A DNA stretch of 12,522 nucleotides, taken from positions 1-12,522 of the forward strand of contig JACRTZ010000272.1 in NCBI GenBank assembly GCA_014304965.1, written 5' to 3'. The notes under the pieces are model-generated. The model did no database searches. It saw only the letters and a program-made list of their open reading frames with translations, and was not told the DNA's origin. Below, one piece after another: positions 6,747 through 12,522 of this stretch (within the stretch, counting starts at the first letter, position 1; each line of letters begins with the position of its first letter). Source of the DNA: Vulcanimicrobiota bacterium (lineage in GTDB: Bacteria; Vulcanimicrobiota; Vulcanimicrobiia; Vulcanimicrobiales; Vulcanimicrobiaceae). Both the position numbers and the translations under genes were made by a program.

Positions 6747-7007
6747 ATGAACCATCCTACGAAAGTCCAAGGTCTGGAAATTCGCGCCGTGGGCGACGAA
6801 GTTTTGGTGCACGACGAGCCGCGCGGCAAAGTGCACGTCCTCAATGCGACCGCCGGTGCCATCTTGGAATGGTGCGACGGTACCCGCTCGACGAGCGACA
6901 TCGCGGCCGGTATGGCGGAGCGCTACGACATCGATGCGGCACGCGCTGCGCACGACGCCGAACTGATTCTGGCAGAATTCCGCCGTCTCGAGCTCCTCGC
7001 GGCCTAA
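6747..7007 (+). CDS. PqqD-like protein (RiPP recognition element), 86 aa
   Basis: Length and pattern fit the PqqD family. After two beta strands (EIRAVGDEVLVHDE, 11-24), the motif KVHVLNATAGAILEWCDG (28-45) is followed by the helices TSDIAAGMAERY (49-60) and AELILAEFRRLELL (71-84). PqqD-like proteins bind the leader peptide and present it to the modifying enzymes; the lasso B1 protein and PqqD are the models. The ATG starts 2 nt after the permease stop, with GGAG 10 nt upstream, so it is the last gene of the operon. It gives the strongest support for a RiPP reading, since YETP in the peptide at 516-617 is the sort of site such proteins bind. Binding to that peptide is inferred. Confidence 0.85.
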   Translation: MNHPTKVQGLEIRAVGDEVLVHDEPRGKVHVLNATAGAILEWCDGTRSTSDIAAGMAERYDIDAARAAHDAELILAEFRRLELLAA

Positions 7008-7016
7008 TCCGCTCGC

Positions 7017-7030
7017 GCGGGACTTCCCGC
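7017..7030 (+). terminator. Possible operon-end hairpin after the PqqD-like gene
   Basis: GCGGG pairs with CCCGC around ACTT just after the PqqD-like stop. A second, longer-range 9-bp pairing (6995-7003 with 7042-7050) encloses it and is followed by CTTTTGG. No proper U tract follows either stem, so termination activity is uncertain. Confidence 0.3.
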
Positions 7031-7083
7031 AAAGGCGCTCAGCCGCGAGGCTTTTGGCCCTACTGAGCCTGTGCCGTCCGCGA

Positions 7084-7089
7084 TAGTCT
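7084..7089 (+). promoter_or_regulatory. Possible -10 box for a leaderless transcript
   Basis: TAGTCT fits TANNNT and ends 6 nt before the ATG at 7096, which has no Shine-Dalgarno site. That spacing would place the transcription start at or near the ATG. No good -35 is visible, so this stays weak. Confidence 0.25.
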
Positions 7090-7095
7090 TAGCGC

Positions 7096-8343
7096 ATGCA
7101 CGGACGCAGGTTGGTCCTAGGGGACGAGCATTTGCCTATCGCCCTAGGCGTGGACGATCTTTGCCGCCACACGATGATCTTCGGATCGTCGGGTTCAGGC
7201 AAAACGACGCGCGGTTTCAACCCGATCTTCGCTGCGATGTTGGAACGCCTCGACGCGGGGGCGTTCGTGATCGCGCCGAAGCCCGAGGCCGCCCGCGAGG
7301 CGCTTGCCATCGCCGAACGGGTCGGCCGCCGTGCCGTGCTGGTCGAGCCCGGCGGCGACGCCGGCTTCGATCTCTTTTGCGGCGAGCCCGATGTCGATGC
7401 CGCCGCCTTCCGCGACGCGCTCGGACGCGTCGCCCCCGATCAGCAGTCGAACGTCGAGGCGGCCTTAGCGCGCGTCAAACATTCGCTCACGATCGTGGGC
7501 GCCGCCGGCTCGCAGTACTACACCTTCGAACACCTGACCGGGTACTGTTTCGACGACGAGTTCGCCGCGACGATGCGGATTCACGCGGGCGAGCGTCTGC
7601 GTTACCTGCCCCACGAGAGCGAAGCCGCTTGGGCGATTCGCGAAGCGTTCGCCTACGAAGACGTCCGCTATTTCCGATTCAGCAACGAGATTCGCGCGGC
7701 GATTCGCTTCTCGCTCTCGCAGTTTTTGGAACCGCTTCGCGATGCGCGCTTGGCCAAAACGTTCGCACGCAAACGTAACCTCGTGGACCTCGAGACCGTC
7801 TTCGACGGCGCCGTCATCGTGCTGCACGTTCCGCGCGACCGATACGACCGCGCGGCCGAAGCGATCTACGCGCTCGCCAAGCGCCGTTTCTTCACCGCGC
7901 TCGCGAAACGCCGCTCGGATCCCGCACTCGACCAGCATCGTCCGGTCGTCTTCGGCGTGGACGAATATCAACTGTGCGCCTCGGAATCCGACGTCCGCTC
8001 ACTCGGCGTGATCCGTTCGGCCGGCTGCATGGTTCTGGCCACGACGCACGGCGTATCGTCGCTGTATTCGGTTCTGCCGCGCGCGCAAGCGGATGCGGCG
8101 CTCCAAAACTTCACGCAGAAACTGTTCTTCAAGACCGACGATTACGAGACGCTGGCGCTGCTCGAGCGCGCGACGCACTATTCGCCGAACCGGCTCGAAC
8201 CGAGCGCGCTGTTCAGCATGCACCGCAATCAAGCGCTCGCGCACGTCACAGCCGGCGACGTATCGCACGATGCCGTTCTCACGATGCACCCCCTGTTCGC
8301 CGGCGAGGACTACTTGCACGATCGGCTCGAATCGGTCGCATAA
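7096..8343 (+). CDS. VirD4/HerA-like P-loop ATPase, soluble, 415 aa
   Basis: Walker A IFGSSGSGKTT (28-38) directly after a short beta-rich start; Walker B VVFGVDEYQL (284-293); and MVLATTHGVSSL (312-323), where type IV coupling proteins and HerA-like pumps carry their sensor motif. A conserved-looking APKPEA (60-65) follows the first strand, as in TraG/VirD4 (usually DPKGE). No N-terminal membrane segments exist, unlike true conjugative coupling proteins, and no relaxase or secretion genes are nearby. It could be an orphan coupling-protein relative or a DNA-translocating ATPase of unknown role. It follows the operon after an 88 bp gap and appears to have separate expression; no link to the peptide cluster can be shown. 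Confidence 0.7.
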   Translation: MHGRRLVLGDEHLPIALGVDDLCRHTMIFGSSGSGKTTRGFNPIFAAMLERLDAGAFVIAPKPEAAREALAIAERVGRRAVLVEPGGDAGFDLFCGEPDVDAAAFRDALGRVAPDQQSNVEAALARVKHSLTIVGAAGSQYYTFEHLTGYCFDDEFAATMRIHAGERLRYLPHESEAAWAIREAFAYEDVRYFRFSNEIRAAIRFSLSQFLEPLRDARLAKTFARKRNLVDLETVFDGAVIVLHVPRDRYDRAAEAIYALAKRRFFTALAKRRSDPALDQHRPVVFGVDEYQLCASESDVRSLGVIRSAGCMVLATTHGVSSLYSVLPRAQADAALQNFTQKLFFKTDDYETLALLERATHYSPNRLEPSALFSMHRNQALAHVTAGDVSHDAVLTMHPLFAGEDYLHDRLESVA

Positions 8344-8399
8344 GCCCAGTCGCAGTTGCCGCGAAGGATTAGTAACGTTCTCCGCGTACTGCCCGCTTC

Positions 8400-8404
8400 G
8401 GAGG
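8400..8404 (+). promoter_or_regulatory. Shine-Dalgarno that sets the start of the secreted protein
   Basis: GGAGG lies 8 nt before the GTG at 8413. This favours that start over the ATG at 8356, which would put 19 residues in front of the signal peptide. Confidence 0.65.
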
Positions 8405-8412
8405 ACCACCAC

Positions 8413-8940
8413 GTGAAACGATCGTTTGTTGTTGCGTTCGTCGCCGTCATGGCGTTCGGAGCACTGGCCGCGCCGGGTCATGGCGCAAGCACCGCGCTGA
8501 CCACCGGAATGTTGCCGATGCAGTTTTTCTTGGGCAACTGGACCTGCAGCGGCTCGATGACCGGCAAGCCGAAGCGCGCGGCCAAGGTCGTGTTCGAAGG
8601 CGACATCCGCGGGACGATGATTGAGGAGCAAGTCGAAGCGCCCGCGGCGGGGGCGGCCAAGGCATACGGAGCTGCCGCGCATTACGCGTACGACGCGAAG
8701 AAGCATCGCATCGTCGAGAGCTACCTCAACGAATTCGGCGCGTACGGCGCGGCGTGGACGCCGGGCTGGAAGGGCAGCGTCATGACCTTCACCGACGTCA
8801 CCAACAGCGACGGTTCGCTGGGCCGTGCGACCTTCACCAAACTGAGCGAAACATCGTGGACCGAAACGGATTACGAAACCTCAAAGGGCAAGAAACACGC
8901 CGTTTTTTCGGCCACCTGCACAAAGGCCGCCACTCCCTAG
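8413..8940 (+). CDS. Small secreted protein, possibly DUF1579-like beta-barrel, 175 aa
   Basis: The start at GTG 8413 is set by GGAGG and by the signal peptide that begins right there: KRS, a hydrophobic stretch FVVAFVAVMAFGALAA, then a likely cut after about residue 25 (GHGA). The mature part opens with MQFFLGNWTCSG (36-47), the type of FLxGxW opening seen in lipocalin-like DUF1579-type domains. It continues with alternating beta strands rich in Thr, Ser and aromatic residues. Only two Cys remain (45 and 169), near the ends of the mature chain, and could form a disulfide. It follows the ATPase gene by 69 bp and ends 3 bp from the convergent peptidase gene. Export is well supported; the family call is tentative and no function is proposed. 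Confidence 0.7.
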   Translation: MKRSFVVAFVAVMAFGALAAPGHGASTALTTGMLPMQFFLGNWTCSGSMTGKPKRAAKVVFEGDIRGTMIEEQVEAPAAGAAKAYGAAAHYAYDAKKHRIVESYLNEFGAYGAAWTPGWKGSVMTFTDVTNSDGSLGRATFTKLSETSWTETDYETSKGKKHAVFSATCTKAATP

Positions 8941-8943
8941 TCG

Positions 8944-10113
8944 CTACTGCTTGAGCAATTCGCGAACGCGCGCTTCGGGCAGTGCGTAAAACGTGATTCC
9001 GCGGGCGCCCGAAAGCGTGCGGGCGGAAAGGAGCGCATCCACGACGGCGGCTTCGGCCGCTTCGGCGGTTGCGGAGAAGAGCGCGTCGAGTTGCCGGTCG
9101 TCATAGACCGCGGGCACGGGGAGCGGTGCTCCCTCGCGCGGGTAAAGGCGCGTGGTGCTGAACGCGACCAAAAGATCGCCACTGGAGACGTGTGAGGTAA
9201 TGCCGGTTCGCGCGAGCCCGAGCACCGCACGCTTGCAGAGTTGGCGGAGTTGGCGCGCGTCGAGGGGTGCATCGGTTGCGATGGCGCCGACGATGCTGCC
9301 GTCGGCCGCGCGACCGTGCTCGACGTAACTCGTCCGCGGCGGAAAGACCGGCAGTAATTCTCGTGCGGTCAGGCGGCCGACGGGCACCCCATCGATGCGC
9401 AATTCGGTGCGTGAGCCCGTGTTGGCGTTGAGGAGAACGCCGACCGTTGCCGCGTTTGCGTCGGCCGAAACACGCCGCGACGCGCTGCCGATGCCCCCCT
9501 TGAAACCGAAGGCGCGCATGCCCGTGCCGGCGCCGACGTTACCACGCTGAATTTGGCCGGTGGCCGCCGCGTCGAGCGCGCGCACCGCGTCCGAAGCACT
9601 GACGTGCCGCCCTTGGATGTCGTTGAGACCTTGATCGTCGCACTCCGCGACGACGGGGAGCGGCACGTCGTCGCTCACGCCGATCGCAGGCCAGCGCCGA
9701 ATCATCCAGTCGAGCACGCCGTCGTCAACGCGCGGAACGCTCAGCGTATTCGTGAAGGCGATCGGCGTTTCGAGAAACCCGCTTTCGTCGACCCAATGCG
9801 CGCCGGTCAGTTCGCCGTTGCCGTTGAGGTCGTACGTAGCCGCGGCGACGCGCCGCATCCACACGTCGGCATTCGGCACAATGGCGGTCACGCCGGTGCG
9901 AACCGGGCCTTTGCCGGCAACGAGTGGCCCCGCGGCGCCTTCGATCTTCGTCACGTGACCGACGAGGACGCCCGCGACGTCTGTGATCGCGTCGTTTGCG
10001 CCCGGCGGTAAGGTGCCGATGCGGATCGCGCTCGCCGCGCGCGCGGGCGCAGCCATCGCAGACGCGAGCGATAGCGCCGCGGCGCTTGCCGCGAGAAAGT
10101 CCGCACGTCTCAT
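8944..10113 (-). CDS. P1 family peptidase (DmpA-type aminopeptidase), 389 aa, exported
   Basis: Matches the DmpA/S58 family of self-processing N-terminal nucleophile hydrolases. GNVGAGTGMRAFGFKGG (191-207) runs into IGS, so Ser210 would be the nucleophile after cleavage between Gly209 and Ser210. Later family blocks are ARTGITSHVSSGDLLVAFST (301-320). The near-N-terminal ITDVAGVLVGH (43-53) is also typical. DmpA-type enzymes release N-terminal residues, including D-amino acids or beta-peptides, from small peptides. The first 28 residues (MRRADFL then a long Ala/Ser/Leu stretch ending ARA) are an export signal, with an Arg pair hinting at the Tat route. Its ATG overlaps the oxidoreductase stop as ATGA, so the two are co-translated. 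Substrate unknown. Confidence 0.88.
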   Translation of the reverse strand: MRRADFLAASAAALSLASAMAAPARAASAIRIGTLPPGANDAITDVAGVLVGHVTKIEGAAGPLVAGKGPVRTGVTAIVPNADVWMRRVAAATYDLNGNGELTGAHWVDESGFLETPIAFTNTLSVPRVDDGVLDWMIRRWPAIGVSDDVPLPVVAECDDQGLNDIQGRHVSASDAVRALDAAATGQIQRGNVGAGTGMRAFGFKGGIGSASRRVSADANAATVGVLLNANTGSRTELRIDGVPVGRLTARELLPVFPPRTSYVEHGRAADGSIVGAIATDAPLDARQLRQLCKRAVLGLARTGITSHVSSGDLLVAFSTTRLYPREGAPLPVPAVYDDRQLDALFSATAEAAEAAVVDALLSARTLSGARGITFYALPEARVRELLKQ

Positions 10114-11819
10114 ACCACGACGGCTTCGCGCTGCGCGGCGCGCTCCCGCTCGTACAGCGCGCGCCGGCGTTCGAGCGTTGCCGGATCGGCGATCGCACCG
10201 GCGTGCGCGCCGGGCGCCATCGGCTTGTTCATTCGCTCGGGCAAGACGTCTTCGGCCGGCGTCCAGCCGAGTCGCGCGTTGATCGCGCGCTTGCGGCGCC
10301 ACGTGGCGCGAGCAGCGCCGCGAAAACTCGCCGCATCGAGCGGCCTGCCGGTTGCGGCTTCGTAGAGCGCGGCCCCCTCGCTCCAGAAATCGTCGAAACA
10401 GTGGCGCACGAACTTGCACAGCACGAGCGCGTCCCAGCCGATCGCGACTTCTTCCGCCTCGATCACGTCGCGCACGATCTGGTCGTCGCTCCGAATCGCC
10501 GACGGGTCGCGCAGGTCCACGTCGTAGGCGGCGGCCCGGTTGTGGCAGGCGCCCCGCGTGCAGACCGCGAGGCCGAGCGCATACGTCTGTAAGGCGCGCG
10601 GCTCGTAGCCCGGCAATTCGAGTCCCTTGACGTGCATGGCAAAGGCGTCCGAACCGCCGCCGATGCGGCGCGCCGCTTCGCGCACGCCGAGCGCGAGCGT
10701 TTCGCCGAGCCCGGCGCGGCGCGCGATTGCTTCGATTGCCGGAGCGAGCACCCGCGCGTTGCCGAACCGCAGCGCCTCGCCGAACGCGCCGGTATCGACC
10801 AGGCCGTGCTCCGCACACTCCATCGCGAAGGCAATCGTCGCGCCGGTCGAAATCGTGTCGAGCGCGTGACGGTCGCAGCGGTCGATCGCATCGAGCACGG
10901 CATCGAGGTCGTCCACGCCGCAGTTTGGTCCGAACGCCCAGACCGATTCGTACTCGCTCGCGGCAGCCTTCTTCGGATCGGCGCCGCGGCGAACGTACAT
11001 GTGCTCGCACTGGACGGGGCAGCCCGCGCAACCGGAGCGCTTCTCGAGATAGGTTTGTGGTGATTCGCGCGCCCGTTCGGGCGTGACGCGTTCGGCCCCC
11101 TCGAAGGTCGCATCGCGAAAATTGCGCGCCGGCAACATGCCCATGCGTTGCAATACGCGCAGGTTGGCTCCGGTGCCGAGCACGCGGTACTTCGCCGTTT
11201 CCGCGCCGACGGCGCGGACGCGCAATGTGTCGCTCAGTGCGCGCAGCCGGTCGGGATTCGCAACCTGGACGCCGGCCGCGTCCGCTGCGAACAGCGCGAT
11301 CGCCTTGAGCTTCTTTGCGCCCATAACGGCGCCGCTGCCGCCGCGCCCCGCTTGACGGCCGTCGTTGTCGATCGTCGCGTAGCGCACGCCGTTTTCGCCG
11401 GCGATGCCGATGGCAGCAACGCGCCAGCGCCGGTCGCCCAGCGTTTCGCGCACTTTGGTCGTCGTCTCACCCGGACTGTCGCCGAGGAATTCGCGCGCGT
11501 CGAGAAAGCGCACGCCGGCCGCATCGATCGCGAGCAGCGTCCAGTCCGCCGACGCGCCGCGGATGACGAGTGCGGCCAGCCCGAGACGCCGCAGCGCGCC
11601 GGACCAGTGACTCGATGACAAACCGTCGGTCAGACGGCCGGTGAGCGGCGAGATCGTCGCGACGGCATGTTTGGTCGCGGCCGGCACCGGCGTCGCGGCA
11701 AACGGCCCCGCGCCGAAGGCGATGACGTTCTCGGGGCCGAGCGGGTCGATCGGGCCGCGGATCGCTTCGTCGAGCAACGCGACTGCAATGCTTGCGCCGC
11801 CGATCGCATCGGGCGGCAA
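10110..11819 (-). CDS. Aldehyde ferredoxin oxidoreductase family tungstoenzyme, 569 aa
   Basis: The family hallmarks are present. In the N-terminal domain: AVATISPLTGRL (52-63), GIAGENGVRYA (138-148) and GRGGSGAVMGAKKLKAI (158-174). The [4Fe-4S] ligands are Cys264, Cys267 and Cys271 (CAGCPVQC) plus Cys468 (LVLCKF), with spacing close to the Pyrococcus enzyme. EYESVWAFGPNCGVDDLD (289-306) and DTISTG (321-326) follow the family pattern. Such enzymes oxidise aldehydes to acids, or reduce acids, with a tungsten-bis-pterin cofactor and ferredoxin; the aldehyde is unknown. The start given is TTG. However, the frame reads open upstream to 11906, and codons 11853-11876 encode GDILVVDL, the conserved first strand of the family, so the true start must lie upstream of this TTG. 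A CTG at 11889-11891 has GGAAGAG 5 nt before it. The stop overlaps the peptidase start. Confidence 0.88.
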   Translation of the reverse strand: MPPDAIGGASIAVALLDEAIRGPIDPLGPENVIAFGAGPFAATPVPAATKHAVATISPLTGRLTDGLSSSHWSGALRRLGLAALVIRGASADWTLLAIDAAGVRFLDAREFLGDSPGETTTKVRETLGDRRWRVAAIGIAGENGVRYATIDNDGRQAGRGGSGAVMGAKKLKAIALFAADAAGVQVANPDRLRALSDTLRVRAVGAETAKYRVLGTGANLRVLQRMGMLPARNFRDATFEGAERVTPERARESPQTYLEKRSGCAGCPVQCEHMYVRRGADPKKAAASEYESVWAFGPNCGVDDLDAVLDAIDRCDRHALDTISTGATIAFAMECAEHGLVDTGAFGEALRFGNARVLAPAIEAIARRAGLGETLALGVREAARRIGGGSDAFAMHVKGLELPGYEPRALQTYALGLAVCTRGACHNRAAAYDVDLRDPSAIRSDDQIVRDVIEAEEVAIGWDALVLCKFVRHCFDDFWSEGAALYEAATGRPLDAASFRGAARATWRRKRAINARLGWTPAEDVLPERMNKPMAPGAHAGAIADPATLERRRALYERERAAQREAVVV

Positions 11820-11877
11820 ATCGTTCGGCCGCCGCTCGCTCGTCCGCGCGCTCAGATCGACGACGAGAATGTCGCCA

Positions 11878-12243
11878 CTAGGCGCGGACAGCGGCTCTCT
11901 TCCGATCTATTTTCTTCGTCGCGCGTATGTCAACGATGTCAATCTTGACGCGACCGCCCAGAGCCTCAGCGAGTTTTCGCAGCGTCTCAAGCGACGGGAC
12001 GTGAAAGCCAGACTCAAGGCGCGAAATGGCCGAGACGCTCGTTCCCATGCGCGAGGCGAGTTCTTCTTGTTTGAGTCCCGAGCGGCTCCGATGGAGAATC
12101 ACGAGATCCGCGATGGCGAGCGCTACTTCGTGCTTTCTTTCGAGCGCGGCGTACTTGGGATTCGAGAGGCGACGGCGCGCAGCGGCTTGCCGCGCTTCTT
12201 GGCCAAGCGAAGCGTTCGAAAGAGCCGGTCTTGTACGCGCCAT
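11878..12243 (-). CDS. XRE-family antitoxin, HigA-like, 121 aa
   Basis: The helix-turn-helix is clear: SGLKQEELASRMGTSVSAIS (about 55-74), then RLESG and PSLETLRKLAEALGGRVKIDIV, the usual finish of HigA-type antitoxins. The preceding helix (KYAALERKHEVALAIADLV) and a basic tail (TKKIDRKRAAVRA) flank it. The ATG at 12243 is preferred as a standard codon. A TTG at 12282 in the same frame would add 13 residues and overlap the toxin stop (TTGA), so it is a real alternative. In HigBA systems this protein binds the toxin and represses its own operon. The 3' end lies over the beginning of the oxidoreductase frame. Confidence 0.8.
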   Translation of the reverse strand: MARTRPALSNASLGQEARQAAARRRLSNPKYAALERKHEVALAIADLVILHRSRSGLKQEELASRMGTSVSAISRLESGFHVPSLETLRKLAEALGGRVKIDIVDIRATKKIDRKRAAVRA

Positions 12244-12278
12244 GATATCCGCTAGGTTACCAGATGTGATAAGTTGAG

Positions 12279-12522
12279 TCAAGTCCGCTTCGGCGGAGCC
12301 TTCTTCCCGACCGGGCTCGGGCGCTTACGGGCCGGTTTGTCCATGCGCGACCGAAAATCGGCCCAGCGCGCCCTTGCAATACGCTTCTCTTGCTCGGGCA
12401 CGGGTCCCGTGTGCTTCTCGAAGATGTGCAGCAATACGACGAATTGCTTGCTTCGCCGATACAGAATCCGATAAAGCGTTGCTCCGTAATGGCACCGCAG
12501 TTCGCGGAGCTCCCCTTCAATC
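12279..12522 (-). CDS. HigB/RelE-type toxin (phage Gp49-like), C-terminal part, cut by right edge
   Basis: Eighty residues before TGA, with the start beyond the window. The pattern is typical of the Gp49-like HigB family: ELREL near the start, then ATLYRILYRR, FVVLLHIFEKHTG (about 27-39) and PEQEKRIARARWADFRSR. Members are ribosome-dependent mRNA interferases. The C-terminal tail after Met is unusually long and basic, rich in Lys, Pro and Arg. The stop sits at the possible TTG start of the antitoxin gene, so the order is toxin first, as in HigBA. Confidence 0.75.
   Translation of the reverse strand, partial: IEGELRELRCHYGATLYRILYRRSKQFVVLLHIFEKHTGPVPEQEKRIARARWADFRSRMDKPARKRPSPVGKKAPPKRT

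Noticed and set aside
8941..8943. A shared bidirectional terminator between the convergent genes
   Set aside because: Only 3 bp separate the stops, and I see no hairpin with a T/A tract across the junction.
10114..11031. Open minus-strand frame extending the peptidase upstream by about 300 residues
   Set aside because: It overlaps the oxidoreductase in another frame, is Arg-rich without motifs, and the export signal begins exactly at the ATG at 10113.
12257..12520. An 87-codon reverse-strand frame at the right edge
   Set aside because: It is a frame-shifted shadow; the neighbouring frame gives the recognisable Gp49-like toxin.

Overview
The window is a GC-rich, gene-dense bacterial segment with short intergenic gaps (the longest is about 133 bp), good Shine-Dalgarno sites, frequent start/stop overlaps and several non-ATG starts. 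It has no rRNA, tRNA, CRISPR array or insertion sequence that I can see. The gene set (HprK-like kinases, PqqD-like protein, tungsten-type aldehyde oxidoreductase, DmpA-type peptidase) does not fix a phylum. The style would fit an uncultured high-GC lineage such as Eremiobacterota or a similar soil group, but that is a guess.

Region 1 (1-7007, + strand) looks like one long biosynthetic operon that begins left of the window. In order it holds: the C-terminal end of an HprK-like kinase; a 33-residue peptide gene (516-617) with its own strong Shine-Dalgarno site and a Cys/His/Met-rich tail ending GGGSHCTPMGCH; a second, complete HprK-like kinase; a class I methyltransferase; a third HprK-like kinase; a fusion of an S26-type signal-peptidase domain with an NTP_transf_5 nucleotidyltransferase; an ABC-2 exporter ATPase; its permease; and a PqqD-like protein. 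From the second kinase onward every gene overlaps or nearly touches the next. A GC hairpin lies between the peptide gene and the rest.

The best reading is a ribosomally made, post-translationally modified peptide (RiPP) system. The PqqD-like protein would hold the leader (YETP near the N-terminus fits the YxxP motif recognised in lasso leaders). The kinases, nucleotidyltransferase and methyltransferase would modify the peptide, the S26 domain may cut it, and the ABC pair would export it. The set resembles tailoring genes of some lasso-peptide clusters. However, no lasso cyclase or B2 protease is in the window, and the core has no Asp/Glu to close a lasso ring, so it may be a different class. 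This is the most interesting part of the window.

Region 2 (7008-8940, + strand) has a stand-alone VirD4/HerA-like ATPase without membrane segments and a small secreted beta-barrel-like protein.

Region 3 (8944-12522, - strand) has a DmpA-type (P1/S58) peptidase with an export signal. It is coupled by an ATGA overlap to an aldehyde ferredoxin oxidoreductase family tungstoenzyme whose start is anomalous. Upstream of that lies a HigBA-like toxin-antitoxin pair, with the toxin gene cut by the right edge.
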